This document shows, in pieces, positions 8,323 to 18,174 of a stretch of 64,000 nt of DNA. This stretch comes from Candidatus Thermoflexus tengchongensis (GTDB lineage: Bacteria; Chloroflexota; Anaerolineae; Thermoflexales; Thermoflexaceae): assembly GCA_016842085.1 (NCBI GenBank), contig JAEVEX010000069.1, forward strand, positions 50,878-114,877. The letters are read 5' to 3'. The notes below the pieces were generated by a model that saw only the letters and a list, made by a program, of their open reading frames with translations, was not told the origin of the DNA and searched no databases. The position numbers and the translations under genes were made by a program. The stretch's first letter is position 1, and each line of letters opens with the position of its first letter.

Positions 8323-10497
8323 ATGTTCCGTAGGATTCTAAAAATTCTTATACCATGGGTTCCCTTTCATTTGTTTCTGATCTGGGGATGGCGTGTGACA
8401 AATCCATTTCGCGAAATCCCTGGATATGGTGACGTGCTGGAAAGCCTGTGGGGGTTCATCTGGTATGAGCGAACCATCTTCCAGGGAGAGGGAACTCCAT
8501 TTTTTATACCGCTTATCGCTCATCCGCTCGGATGGCACACCGCGAACTTGGCTCATACTCCTCTTCTTTATTTCATCGGTATGCTAGTTCATCGTGTAGG
8601 CGGCCCCGCGTTTGCTTATAACATCCTTGCACTTCTTTCGCTTTACATATGCTTTGCCGGCATGTTTCTTTTCCTGCACCGTTTCACTGGTTGGTCAGCA
8701 GCTGTCCTGGGAGCGCTGGTCTACACCTTTGTGGGCTTTCGCTGGATCCGGATTAGTGAAGGCCATCTCAACATCGCCTGGACGACCAGTCTGATCCCGT
8801 GGATGGCCTGGAGCCTGCAGAAGGGGGCTGAACAGGAAAAGGTGCGCCGGAAACTCTGGATGCTTGCGGGGGTGCTCTGGGGGCTTATGAGCTGCTTCTC
8901 GCTGTATGGGATCTTGTTAGGAGGGCTCGTGCTGACAGGATGGTTGATAACTCTACGATGGAGGTGGACGATCATTCTGTCGGGCGTCGCGATGATCATT
9001 AGCGCACCAATCACAGGACTTTATCTCATCTCCGCCTCACAAGATGGCATCATTCCTTTCGAGGTCTGGCATATCTCTCACTGGGGAGTAAGCGGAAATG
9101 AATTGGCTATTCCCAGTGTCTTCCACCCTATCCTGCCCTTGCAGAATCTTTCCCGAACGATCTACAGGGGATTCCTGGACGAATCTGGCTACTGGAATCT
9201 GGGGATAGTGTCAATCCTTCTCGGGCTTCTGGGCCTTCTTCACGCGTGGGCATCCCCCACTTATCGATCTCTCCGTCGTCTAAGCCTCTGGCTGCTTCTT
9301 GGAGGGCTCCTGGCTTTTGGACCCTATCTGAAATGGAACGGACAGGTTGTGAATGTCTCATTTCCACCTGTTCAGATGCTGCACATGGCCTTATGGAAAA
9401 TCGGCCATCAACTTAAGCCTGATCTTTTCCCAACAGCAGAGCCACCGCCCTCCGCCCTGGGATGGATCCCGCTACCAGCCATGTGGCTGCTTGTCTTCGT
9501 TCCGTTTTTCGAGGGTTGGCGGGTTATTGCCCGTTGCCTGTTCGTCAGTGCGCTGGGCCTCTTCGGACTGGCCGCCTTCGCATGGGAGAGGCTTCGGGGA
9601 AGGCTACGGGCCCTTGTGACGATCCTCTGGCTCATCGAGACCTTACCAGCGCCTACCGGATATTATCCTTTTCCATTCGCTACCCATCCAGCTTACAAGT
9701 GGCTTGCTGCACAGACTCTGAAGCCTGGTGAAGGGATCATCGAGCTACCATTGCCAGCTTCCAGCCTATCCGCCGACCTAGCCATCCTCTGGTCTCCCCT
9801 TCTCCATGGCAAGCCAGATGCATCTATCTCCAGACCCTTCCTCCCCAGGCATATTGCGTATATGGTTCAGGCCATAGCCCACTATGATCTACGGGATGCA
9901 CGAGTGGGATTCATTCTCCAGGCATTGCGTGCTCGCTATGTGTTGATGCATATCACCGGAGACCGCGAGAAAAACATGTGGGAACACCTTTTGGGAAATC
10001 CAGCCATGAGGCCCATTCGCTGCTTTGATCCACCTCCCATGCCTTCTCCATGGGCTTACCCGATTTGCGTCGCCGAGATGCGTGCGGATCTGCCCGCGAT
10101 CTCCCCCGCCCCCATATCTGGGTGGTCCGGTGTGGAGGAATGGGGAATGTGGGCGGAGGGAACGCAGTCTCATTCCTTCTGGATCGCCACCCATCAGACT
10201 GATCACCTGCTACGGATCGAGGCGTTCCCTTACTGCGTTCCTGGTCGACATCAAAGGCTGATTATTTTCGTTAATCAGCATACACTTTCATCGTATGAAT
10301 GGGATCGTTGCGAAGCGCGAGAACTGGCGATCAGGATTCCATCTGCTCTCATTCGACGTGGAGCAAATGAGCTCGCTTTTAAGTATGCTTATGCGGTTCG
10401 ACCATCAGAGGTCACTGGCGGTCAGAATCCAGATTCCCGGTTGCTGTCTGTTGGATTCTCACGGCTGGAGATTCTCCCCCTCGATCCAGAACACTGA
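8323..10497 (+). CDS. Polytopic membrane protein, GT-C/YfhO-like, with a C-terminal WAEG module (copy 1)
   Basis: A 724-residue integral membrane protein with about ten hydrophobic spans in the first two thirds. A polar region at the C-terminus is predicted to lie outside. The overall plan, with large membrane part, acidic first loop and exposed C-terminal domain, resembles GT-C glycosyltransferases and YfhO-like proteins that glycosylate surface polymers. That function is inferred. The C-terminal module contains GWSGVEEWGMWAEG and TGGQNPDSRLLSVGF, both conserved in the adjacent paralogue. AT content and codon use (many ATA, TTA and AAT codons) differ from the surrounding genes. The ribosome binding site is weak. 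Confidence 0.8.
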   Translation: MFRRILKILIPWVPFHLFLIWGWRVTNPFREIPGYGDVLESLWGFIWYERTIFQGEGTPFFIPLIAHPLGWHTANLAHTPLLYFIGMLVHRVGGPAFAYNILALLSLYICFAGMFLFLHRFTGWSAAVLGALVYTFVGFRWIRISEGHLNIAWTTSLIPWMAWSLQKGAEQEKVRRKLWMLAGVLWGLMSCFSLYGILLGGLVLTGWLITLRWRWTIILSGVAMIISAPITGLYLISASQDGIIPFEVWHISHWGVSGNELAIPSVFHPILPLQNLSRTIYRGFLDESGYWNLGIVSILLGLLGLLHAWASPTYRSLRRLSLWLLLGGLLAFGPYLKWNGQVVNVSFPPVQMLHMALWKIGHQLKPDLFPTAEPPPSALGWIPLPAMWLLVFVPFFEGWRVIARCLFVSALGLFGLAAFAWERLRGRLRALVTILWLIETLPAPTGYYPFPFATHPAYKWLAAQTLKPGEGIIELPLPASSLSADLAILWSPLLHGKPDASISRPFLPRHIAYMVQAIAHYDLRDARVGFILQALRARYVLMHITGDREKNMWEHLLGNPAMRPIRCFDPPPMPSPWAYPICVAEMRADLPAISPAPISGWSGVEEWGMWAEGTQSHSFWIATHQTDHLLRIEAFPYCVPGRHQRLIIFVNQHTLSSYEWDRCEARELAIRIPSALIRRGANELAFKYAYAVRPSEVTGGQNPDSRLLSVGFSRLEILPLDPEH

Positions 10498-10677
10498 GCG
10501 ACCGGAAGTCATTTCAAAATTCTCTCCAGGAAGAGGATGAAGGCAAGGAATCAGAAAGCCCGCAGGGCTGGCCCTGACTTATCCCAGTATCATCGTTCTT
10601 GAAATTACTCTGGCATGCTGCGCAATGTCATGTTTGTCAGGTTCGCAAGACTGCTTCCCTATATCGTGGAGAATAGC

Positions 10678-12840
10678 ATGGTCGCTTATCCAGCGAGACG
10701 CTGGTGGCACATAACCTGGCCCGCCTGGCTCTGGATGCTCTGGCTGCGCCAGGCCTGGCCTGTTCCTTCCTGGTTCCATGGGGTGCCTGCCGGCGAGGAC
10801 ACATGGCAGGCAATTGCCATGCTGATCTGGTATTCCCGCGCCCTTCAGGAGAGGGCCGGCTCTCCGTTTTTCTATCCCATGGTTTTTGCACCTCAGGGCC
10901 TTCACACAACGAGTCTGCACTATGGACCGTTCCTGATCTTCCTGATGCTGCCATGGTCCCTCCTCGGCGGCCCCGCATTCGCTTATAACCTGTTTGGATG
11001 GACTGCCCTCACCATCGCCTTCCTGGGGGCTTATCGCTTAACTCGCCTCTTCACCCCAAGCGCACTGGCAGCCACGGCAGTGGGAATCGTTTACACCCTG
11101 TTCAGCCCTGCTTATTTCGGACTACGAGCTTTCGGCGATCACATGAATCTTGCCTGGGGATTCGCGTTCTGTCCGCTCATCCTCTACGATCTCGAACGAA
11201 GCCGTCGGACAGGGTGGAGGTCCAAACCCCTGCTGCGCGCCGGGCTCTGGTGGGGACTGGGAGCCTCGGGGAGTTTCTACGCCCTTCCTGTTAATGTGCC
11301 GGTTTTTTTAATATACGGCTGGCTGGCCTTACGGGAAGGAGCGCTCAGGAAAATGCTGTGGCGATTCGCAGGAATCGCCCTTCTCCTGAGCAGCCCATGG
11401 ATCGGTCTCTTCCTTTATACCAAATACATCGATCAGCTGGAGGGACGCTCCATCGCCTGGCTGGCCTGGACCAGCACAGATTGGAAAGAGGCGATTCGGT
11501 GGAATCCGTATCACATCATCTATGCTCTTACAGGGCAACCCTCTGAGGCCTCTCATCCTTTCCTCGGGCAATCCGTTCTGGCGACCAGTTTGCTGGGTCT
11601 GGCCATCAGCAGGCTACGACGGTCCCGGCTGGCCAGCCGACCTCTCCTGGCGATCGCGGGGATGGCTGCCTTTCTGGCCACAGGCGCTTTCCTCCAGTGG
11701 GGCGGCCCGATCCGCGCCCCATGGCCTGAGTGGGGGCGAGACCTCCTAGCCTTCCTTTGGCAAATGGGATATCTGATGAAACCCTCTTTCCTTGAAAGCC
11801 CGATCTTCCCCGCGAGCTGGGCCAACCGGTTACTCTCCCCGGCGATTCTCCTCTGGCTTTTCCTGCCCTATTGGGAAATGGTGATTTTCCCTTACCGGTA
11901 TCTCGGGCTGCTCGGGCTAGGCATCTCTGTCGCTGGGGCAGAGGCTTGGGTTCGAAATGCTGGGAAGTTAATTCAAGCGGGTATTTTCGCCATGTGGATC
12001 CTGGAAGCAGTTCATGGACCCGGGAAATGGACCCCATGGCCTCCGCCATCTCATCCTGCCTTCATCTGGCTACAGACTCAATCCCGAGACGGTCTGATCG
12101 TAGATATGGTTGCGAACCCACAGGTTCGAATATGGTCCTCCGGATCAATTCTTCTGGCCCCTTTGTTCCATAGCTGGCCTACTCTTTCAGGATTCGAGGC
12201 CATCGATCCATTATGGTCGAAATGGCTAACCATCCGCTATGGGCCCAATCTGATCGCCAGCCCGGAGCGCTTGAGAGCCATTGGGGTGCAATATGTGCTT
12301 CTTCACGTCCTTAGTCGGGATTGGCGAGAACAAATCTGGCCTGGGGATCGACTTGAACGGATGGGCTGTTTTGATCCTCCAAATCAGCCCTCCCCATGGG
12401 AACATCCGATCTGCATCTACAGGATCCCCTCTCGAGGCCTGGATCGCATCACAAACGTTCTTCTGGTTCAGGGATGGTCTGGAACCGAACCGTGGGGAGT
12501 ATGGGCAGAGGGAGTAGAGTCGGAAGCGCTATGGATCACTTCCGCCACCTCTCCCGCTCGTATGGAGCTGCGGGCGTTTCCAATATGCTCTGCAGATAGA
12601 TCCCAGTGGATGGAAATCTGGATTAATGAGATCCGAATCGGGGAATATCGTTTTTCCTCATGCGCTGAGATCTACGCGGATTGGAAAATCCCATCCTCTC
12701 TGGTTCGACAGGGAACCAACCGAATTCGCTTCCGGTTCGCATATGCGCTCTCGCCTCACACGCTCACAGGAGGGCAGAATCCAGATCCCCGCCCACTTTC
12801 TGTCGGATTTCGAAGGCTCTGGATCGTTCCAGAACATTAA
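10678..12840 (+). CDS. Polytopic membrane protein, GT-C/YfhO-like, with a C-terminal WAEG module (copy 2)
   Basis: A 720-residue paralogue of the preceding gene. They share GGPAFAYN in the N-terminal third, an aromatic-rich membrane core, and the C-terminal module GWSGTEPWGVWAEG with TGGQNPDPRPLSVGF. ATG at 10678 has GGAG six bases upstream and makes the length match copy 1, so it is preferred to 10615. Probably a glycosyltransferase-like protein of the cell surface, with the substrate unknown. The tandem pair looks like a duplication within a horizontally acquired, AT-richer block between tilS and chrA. Confidence 0.8.
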   Translation: MVAYPARRWWHITWPAWLWMLWLRQAWPVPSWFHGVPAGEDTWQAIAMLIWYSRALQERAGSPFFYPMVFAPQGLHTTSLHYGPFLIFLMLPWSLLGGPAFAYNLFGWTALTIAFLGAYRLTRLFTPSALAATAVGIVYTLFSPAYFGLRAFGDHMNLAWGFAFCPLILYDLERSRRTGWRSKPLLRAGLWWGLGASGSFYALPVNVPVFLIYGWLALREGALRKMLWRFAGIALLLSSPWIGLFLYTKYIDQLEGRSIAWLAWTSTDWKEAIRWNPYHIIYALTGQPSEASHPFLGQSVLATSLLGLAISRLRRSRLASRPLLAIAGMAAFLATGAFLQWGGPIRAPWPEWGRDLLAFLWQMGYLMKPSFLESPIFPASWANRLLSPAILLWLFLPYWEMVIFPYRYLGLLGLGISVAGAEAWVRNAGKLIQAGIFAMWILEAVHGPGKWTPWPPPSHPAFIWLQTQSRDGLIVDMVANPQVRIWSSGSILLAPLFHSWPTLSGFEAIDPLWSKWLTIRYGPNLIASPERLRAIGVQYVLLHVLSRDWREQIWPGDRLERMGCFDPPNQPSPWEHPICIYRIPSRGLDRITNVLLVQGWSGTEPWGVWAEGVESEALWITSATSPARMELRAFPICSADRSQWMEIWINEIRIGEYRFSSCAEIYADWKIPSSLVRQGTNRIRFRFAYALSPHTLTGGQNPDPRPLSVGFRRLWIVPEH

Positions 12841-12869
12841 CAGACCGTTAAAAGTCAACAGTGTAACTT

Positions 12870-14051
12870 CTAAGCCATGAGCCGCCAGAGCAGCCCCACC
12901 CCCGCTCCCGCCAGCACCACCCATGTGGCGTTGATCGGGAAACGGGCGAGGATCGTCAGGCTGAGCAGCCCGATCCCCACGGTCAGAGGGTCCACCAGGG
13001 AAGCCGGCACAAGCTGGACCAGGACCCCTGCCATCAACCCGAGGGAAGCCGCGTTCACGCCGTCCAGGAAGGCGCTGATCGTGGGAGAGCGTCGCATCCG
13101 GGGGATCAGCGGGCCGGTCAACGCCACAAACACAAAGGACGGAAGGAAGATCCCGAGCGTCGCCAGCAGGGCCCCCGGGACCCCGGCCAGGAGGTAGCCG
13201 ATAAAGGTGGCGGTGGTGAGCACCGGTCCCGGGGTGACCTGGCCGATGGCCACCGCATCCAGCAACTGGGCCTCGGTCAGCCAGCCCAGGCGGGCCACGA
13301 AATCCGCCCGCAGAAAGGCCACCAGCACATAACCGCTTCCATACAGAATGGCGCCGATCTTCAGGAAAAGCAGAAACATCATGGGAAGGCTGAAGGGAAC
13401 CGGGAAGGCGGAGGAGGCCAGCGTCGGCAATCCCGCTACGCCCGCCAGGGGAATCCGGAACCGCAACCTTCGACGGGAGAGCGCCATGAATACGCCCGCT
13501 GTCAGCAGGAGGAGCAGCTCATGGACACCCCACAGATACAGTCCGAAAACCGCCAGGCCGGTCAGCGCCAGATGGAAGCTCCGCACGGTCCGACGGCCCA
13601 GATCCCACAGCGCCTGGGCGATCAGGGCCAGCACCACCGGCTTCACCCCGTAAAGGATCCCCACCAGGGCTGGGGCGGTTCGAAAGTGGACATAGAGGGC
13701 GGCCAGGGCCATCACAATCATCATGGCCGGCGCGATGAAGGCAATGCCTCCCAGCACCAGCCCGGGCCATCCCGCCCGGACGAACCCGAGATGGATGGCC
13801 ATCTCGGTGGAATTGGGGCCGGGGATCAGATACGTAGCGCTCAGGAGGTCCAGGAACTGCTCCTCGGTCACCCACCGTCGGCGACGGACCAGCTCACGGT
13901 GCATCATCGCGATGTGCGCCGCCGGCCCGCCGAAGGCCGTAAAGCCCAGCCCCAGGAAGAATTTCAACACCTCCAGCGCTGAACCCGGATGCGCCCGCTT
14001 TTCAGAGTCTTCCATTTCTTCCAACTCCCCGGGAAGAGAGCTGAATTCCAT
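12870..14051 (-). CDS. chrA: Chromate transporter, two-domain ChrA type
   Basis: Integral membrane protein (393 residues) of the CHR family, which exports chromate in characterised members. Two homologous halves are visible. The first has FGGPAAHIAMMHRELVRRRRW and LIPGPNSTEMAIHLGF. The second has YGSGYVLVAFLRADFVARLG and GQVTPGPVLTTATFIGYL. This is the long, duplicated form. The start may be ATG 14051 (after GAAGG) or ATG 14015 twelve codons in. It is transcribed toward the membrane-protein pair and is alone on its strand apart from the lipoprotein upstream. In organisms without chromate exposure its substrate may differ. Confidence 0.92.
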   Translation of the reverse strand: MEFSSLPGELEEMEDSEKRAHPGSALEVLKFFLGLGFTAFGGPAAHIAMMHRELVRRRRWVTEEQFLDLLSATYLIPGPNSTEMAIHLGFVRAGWPGLVLGGIAFIAPAMMIVMALAALYVHFRTAPALVGILYGVKPVVLALIAQALWDLGRRTVRSFHLALTGLAVFGLYLWGVHELLLLLTAGVFMALSRRRLRFRIPLAGVAGLPTLASSAFPVPFSLPMMFLLFLKIGAILYGSGYVLVAFLRADFVARLGWLTEAQLLDAVAIGQVTPGPVLTTATFIGYLLAGVPGALLATLGIFLPSFVFVALTGPLIPRMRRSPTISAFLDGVNAASLGLMAGVLVQLVPASLVDPLTVGIGLLSLTILARFPINATWVVLAGAGVGLLWRLMA

Positions 14052-14111
14052 GATCCTTCGGGCGATGGGAAGGAAAGTATACTCCGGCGACCGGCCCGGC
14101 CTCAGAAGCCC

Positions 14112-15095
14112 TCAGGAGCCGGGGGGATGATAAGACCATCCATAGCCCTCCGGATCCAGGCGCCAGATCCCCCCATCCGGCGCCTGGATGAACAGGGCAT
14201 TGTAGCGCTCCCGTGCTGTCCCCTGAACCCGGGTGGTGAACCCCTGTTCCGGCCGGAGCGCCCATCCCAGGCGGGTCTGGACCTCGGGGTCGCTCCGCCA
14301 GAGGAGCCCGAACCCCCGAACCGGCTGAAAGCGCCCCGGGGGCGGCGTCAGGGCAGGATCGGATTCCGGCATCCCCTCCTCGAACAGGTCCACAAACACC
14401 CGCCATCGATGGACGGATCCGTCTTCAAAGAGCACGAAGATTTCATCGCGGGCTTGAATCCAGATCATATGCCCGTGTTCGAAGGGTTGATAGGCCGCGA
14501 AGGAGACCTGTGGGGGGCCCGAGGGACATTCCGCTGGCGCGTTGGGGAAGAACCATTCCGCCGGGCATGCACGAAGGGGCAAACGCAGGCCGCGGGAGAT
14601 CCACGCCCCGGACGAATCGAACACGAACAGCATGTATTCCAGCGGCTGGCGCAGGTCCGCAGGGGCCGTCAGGATCTGAGAGCCGGTGGGGGAGACGGGC
14701 ACCCCCTGGGTCAACCGGCCACCCACGACCGGATACAACCAGGCCTGAACGGCCCCTGTCGATTCCCAGGTGAGCGTAAAAGCCTCGCCCGGCCTGATCG
14801 TTTCCCGATCCGCCTGAAAGAACCGGATGGCCAGGTTCGACGCCTGGGGTGAAGCACTGGATGGGGGGGAAGCCCCGGGCATGGCCGTCCCGGTTGCCGA
14901 TGGGAAGGGGGTCTTGAATTCCCCGGTCGCAGGGGGCATGGGCTTCATGGGGGAAGGCGATGGGGAAGAAGGGGAAGAAAGAGCCGGGCTTGCGCCAGGC
15001 GTCGGGCTGGACCGGACGCTCGAGCCACAGGCGGCCAGCAGCAACAGGAAAATCCCGCCCGCGACACTTTTCCCACGAAATGTGTGCTGTCGCAC
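14112..15095 (-). CDS. Lipoprotein with a Ser/Pro-rich linker and a Chloroflexi-type C-terminal module
   Basis: Predicted lipoprotein of 327 residues. A signal sequence ends in a lipobox LLLAAC with Cys near residue 23, followed by a low-complexity Ser, Pro and Thr linker to about residue 85. A first domain (about 88-170) resembles Ig-like or inhibitor-type beta folds (PGEAFTLTWESTG). The C-terminal part contains FEHGHMIW, IFVLFEDGSVHRW and PVRGFGLLWR, a module recalled as frequent in exported Chloroflexota proteins. Function unknown, presumably cell-surface. GTG at 15095 follows AGGAGG by 5 bases. A crp-like regulator lies 31 bases upstream on the same strand. Confidence 0.8.
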   Translation of the reverse strand: MRQHTFRGKSVAGGIFLLLLAACGSSVRSSPTPGASPALSSPSSPSPSPMKPMPPATGEFKTPFPSATGTAMPGASPPSSASPQASNLAIRFFQADRETIRPGEAFTLTWESTGAVQAWLYPVVGGRLTQGVPVSPTGSQILTAPADLRQPLEYMLFVFDSSGAWISRGLRLPLRACPAEWFFPNAPAECPSGPPQVSFAAYQPFEHGHMIWIQARDEIFVLFEDGSVHRWRVFVDLFEEGMPESDPALTPPPGRFQPVRGFGLLWRSDPEVQTRLGWALRPEQGFTTRVQGTARERYNALFIQAPDGGIWRLDPEGYGWSYHPPGS

Positions 15096-15126
15096 GGAAA
15101 CCTCCTGTATGGGAGATCCCGAGGCC

Positions 15127-15831
15127 TCACGCCTGGCCCTCGCCCTCCTCCGGGCGGGCGAGATCCTGCAAGGCCTTCCGCTCCCGAATCAGGATGTAAC
15201 CGCCCCGCTCCGTGCGGATCCATCCCATCCGGGTCCACCGGCTCAGGATCCGAATCGCCGTCTCCAGGGTGGTGCCGGCCATCCGGGCGATATCCTCACG
15301 GGAGAGGGGAATGGTAATCCAGACGCCCTGGGGATCCGGGCGCCCGGCCCGCTCGGCCAGGGTCAGCAACACGTAGGCGATGCGGTTCTCCACTTTCTCC
15401 AGGATCAGGGCGCGGATCGACATCGCATGTTCCAGCCGCCGGCCCAGCATCTGCAGCAGGCGGACAGCGACCTGCGGATAACGCTCGAGGAGCTCCAGAT
15501 AGGCAGACCGGGGGATGCGCAGGAGGGTAACCGGGGTGGCGGCCTGAGCGGTAGCCGGATTGCGGCTCAGCAAGAGCGTCGCCCCTCCAAATACCTCGCC
15601 CGGCCCCAGGAGCTCCAGGATCACCTCCTTTCCCGGGGACGCATGCCGGAGCATGCGCACCCGTCCCTTCGCCACAATCCAGACGGCATCCGCCTCGTCT
15701 CCCTGATGGAAAATGTAATGCTCCGCCGGGAAGGAGAGGATCTCTGTCCAGTGGCCGATCTCATGATAGGCCTCCTCATCCAGACCGCTGAATAGAGGAA
15801 CCGATCGCAGCGTCTCCAGCAACGCACTCAT
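15127..15831 (-). CDS. Crp/Fnr family transcriptional regulator
   Basis: A 234-residue regulator with an N-terminal cyclic-nucleotide-type beta barrel (about residues 10-125, with GDEADAVWIVAKGRVRM and GPGEVFGGATLL). A long dimer helix follows, then a C-terminal winged helix with SREDIARMAGTTLETAIRILSRW as the recognition motif. There is no Fnr-type N-terminal Cys cluster, so an oxygen-sensing iron-sulfur site is unlikely. The effector is unknown. ATG 15831 matches the family start, and the longer open frame upstream overlaps the hisG start region. It is divergent from hisG, so the 134-base spacer must hold both promoters. It is a candidate partner for the TGTGA-N6-TCACA site at icd. Confidence 0.93.
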   Translation of the reverse strand: MSALLETLRSVPLFSGLDEEAYHEIGHWTEILSFPAEHYIFHQGDEADAVWIVAKGRVRMLRHASPGKEVILELLGPGEVFGGATLLLSRNPATAQAATPVTLLRIPRSAYLELLERYPQVAVRLLQMLGRRLEHAMSIRALILEKVENRIAYVLLTLAERAGRPDPQGVWITIPLSREDIARMAGTTLETAIRILSRWTRMGWIRTERGGYILIRERKALQDLARPEEGEGQA

Positions 15832-15965
15832 CGCCCTGACCCTTGCCCGGATTTCCCCTCCAGAGTTATACCGCCGGTCGAGTAGAATTAAAACCACACT
15901 GCTCCCGTTTCGATTTTCGTCAGACTCCGGCCACAACCCAAGCATCAGAAGCGAGGAGGTGAGGA

Positions 15966-17003
15966 TTGTCCACTTCGAATCCTTTGCGACCCACTGGAAG
16001 GAGCCCGGAGGAGATCCGGCTGGCGCTCCCCAGCAAAGGGCGTCTGGAGGAACCCACCCTGGCTTTCCTGGCCGCCTGCGGCCTCGCCGTGGAGAAAGCC
16101 AACCCCCGGCAGTATGTGGCCCGTATTCCGGCATTGCCCGGGGTCACCGTGCTCTTCCAGCGGGCCGGGGATATCCCCCTGAGCGTGCGGGATGGGGGGG
16201 TGGATTTCGGCATCACTGGCTACGACGTGGTGATGGAACGTCTGGACCACGACCCGCAGGTTCTGATTCTGCATGAGGCGCTCAACTACGGCCATTGCGA
16301 TCTCGTCCTGGCGGTCCCTGAGGTCTGGCCGATTGAGACCGTCGATGAGCTGGCCGCCCTGGCCCGAGCCCGCGCCCGGGAAGGGCACCCTCTTCGGATC
16401 GCCACCCGCTTCACCCATCTGGTGAGCCGTTTTCTGAGGGAACATGGGATCAGCGAATTTCACCTGGTGGTCTCCGAGGGGACCCTGGAGGTGGCCCCAA
16501 GCATTGGCTATGCGGACCTCATCGCCGATCTGACCACGACGGGGACGACGCTGCACGACAACCGGCTGAAGCCGCTGCGCGATGGTGTGATCCTCCACGC
16601 CCAGGCCTGCCTGATCGCTAACCGCGAGGCCCTGAAAACCCGGCCGGAGGTCCTGGCAGTGGCCCGTCAGCTGGTGGAGTTCTTCGAAGCCCACCTGCGG
16701 GCAGAAGGTCACTATATGCTCTTCGCCAACATGCGAGGGGAATCCGCGGAGGCGATCGCGCGTCGCCTCTTCACCCAGACCGATCTGGGTGGCCTCCAGG
16801 GGCCCACCATCTCCCGCGTCTACGTCCGCGGGGAGGACCCTGGCTGGTTTGCTATTCATATCATTGTGCGCAAAGATCGTCTGAACGAGGCCATCCAGCA
16901 ATTGCGGACCATTGGGGGCAGCGGGGTGGTGGTGGCCCCGGTGACCTATATCTTTGAGGAAGAGCCCCCTCGCTGGCAACGGGTGCTGGAACAGCTATCG
17001 TAG
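15966..17003 (+). CDS. hisG: ATP phosphoribosyltransferase, long form
   Basis: First enzyme of histidine synthesis, joining ATP and PRPP. The catalytic part begins LALPSKGRLEEPTLAFLAACG and contains DFGITGYDVV and the PRPP-loop region DLTTTGTTLHDN. The C-terminal ACT-like domain (about residues 250-345, with IHIIVRKDRLNEA) marks the long form, which in characterised enzymes is inhibited by histidine and needs no HisZ. The start is TTG at 15966 behind a near-perfect GAGGAGGTG. hisC and hisB follow on the same strand, forming a partial his operon; the remaining his genes are not in the window. Confidence 0.96.
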   Translation: MSTSNPLRPTGRSPEEIRLALPSKGRLEEPTLAFLAACGLAVEKANPRQYVARIPALPGVTVLFQRAGDIPLSVRDGGVDFGITGYDVVMERLDHDPQVLILHEALNYGHCDLVLAVPEVWPIETVDELAALARARAREGHPLRIATRFTHLVSRFLREHGISEFHLVVSEGTLEVAPSIGYADLIADLTTTGTTLHDNRLKPLRDGVILHAQACLIANREALKTRPEVLAVARQLVEFFEAHLRAEGHYMLFANMRGESAEAIARRLFTQTDLGGLQGPTISRVYVRGEDPGWFAIHIIVRKDRLNEAIQQLRTIGGSGVVVAPVTYIFEEEPPRWQRVLEQLS

Positions 17004-17070
17004 AGGGTGCGATCCTCAAACCCCATTAAGAAAGCAACTTCCATGGGAACTCACGCGAGGAGGTGCCTCG

Positions 17071-18174
17071 GTGATCGAACGCTGGTTGCGCGCTGACCTT
17101 CGGGATCTGCTGACCTACAGCATGTCGGTCTCACCGGAGGACCTGGCGGCCGCTTACGGGGTATCGCCGGACCGATTGATCCGGCTTCACGCCAACGAGA
17201 ACGTCTATGGCCCCTCTCCGCGGGTGTATGCCGCCCTGGCCCGGGGGGCCTGGCATCAGTATCCGGACCCGCAGGGGAGGGCCCTGCGCCGGGCGCTGGC
17301 GGAATATACCGGGCTCAGCCCGGAGTGGATCGCTCTGGGGAACGGCGCGGATGATGTCATCGACCTGCTGGCTCGCCTCCTGGTCGGGCCCGGGCGCACC
17401 GCCCTGATCGTGGAGCCCACTTTCGAAATGTATGCCCTCTCCGTCCGCTGGCACGGTGGAAAGGTTCTCACGCTCCACCGGGATGAGGCCTTTCGGATCC
17501 CCCTCGCGGAGCTTCTCGAAGCCGTCCGCCGCCATCGCCCCGCCGTGGTCTTTCTCGCCTCCCCCAACAACCCGGATGGCGCCCTGCTTCCCGGCGAGAT
17601 CCTTCACGCCCTGCTTGCAGAGGACATGATGGTGATTGTGGACGAGGCCTACTTCGAGTTCTCGGGCCACACCTTTGCCGGCTGGCTTCCTCAGCATCCC
17701 AATCTGGTCATTGTGCGGACCTTCAGCAAGTGGGCGGGGCTGGCGGCCCTCCGCCTGGGCTACGCGCTGATGCATCCGGAGCTGGTCCGGGCGTATGATG
17801 AGGTTCGGCCGCCGTTCAATGTGAACCTGGCCGCCCAGCAGGCCGCCCTGGTATCCCTGGAGGACCGAGCGTATCTCCTGGCGAACGTCGCGCGGCTGGT
17901 GGCGGAACGGGAACGGCTTTACCAGGCGCTGCAGGAGTTCCCCTTCCTTCAGCCGCTTCCCAGTCAGACCAACTTCATCCTGTGCCGGGTGATCGACCAG
18001 GATGCCCATCGCCTCTGGGAGGAGCTCCTGCGCCGGGGCATCCTGATCCGCCGTTACACATCGCCGGAGTTGCGGAATTACCTCCGGATCTCCGTCGGGC
18101 GGCCGGAGCACACCGAGGCGTTACTTCGTGCTCTAACTGAGATCGCCGGGGAGGTTCCCCATGGCCCCGCGTGA
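17071..18174 (+). CDS. hisC: Histidinol-phosphate aminotransferase
   Basis: PLP-dependent class II aminotransferase (367 residues) of histidine synthesis. Visible motifs are [12 protein letters not shown] near the N-terminus, the ANNPDG-type [16 protein letters not shown], and the PLP lysine in [18 protein letters not shown]. The terminal Arg motif lies in [13 protein letters not shown] at 17071 follows GAGGAGGTG by 5 bases and fits the family start better than the 16954 ATG, which lies inside hisG. Its end overlaps the start of hisB by 14 bases, indicating translational coupling. Confidence 0.95.
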   Translation: MIERWLRADLRDLLTYSMSVSPEDLAAAYGVSPDRLIRLHANENVYGPSPRVYAALARGAWHQYPDPQGRALRRALAEYTGLSPEWIALGNGADDVIDLLARLLVGPGRTALIVEPTFEMYALSVRWHGGKVLTLHRDEAFRIPLAELLEAVRRHRPAVVFLASPNNPDGALLPGEILHALLAEDMMVIVDEAYFEFSGHTFAGWLPQHPNLVIVRTFSKWAGLAALRLGYALMHPELVRAYDEVRPPFNVNLAAQQAALVSLEDRAYLLANVARLVAERERLYQALQEFPFLQPLPSQTNFILCRVIDQDAHRLWEELLRRGILIRRYTSPELRNYLRISVGRPEHTEALLRALTEIAGEVPHGPA

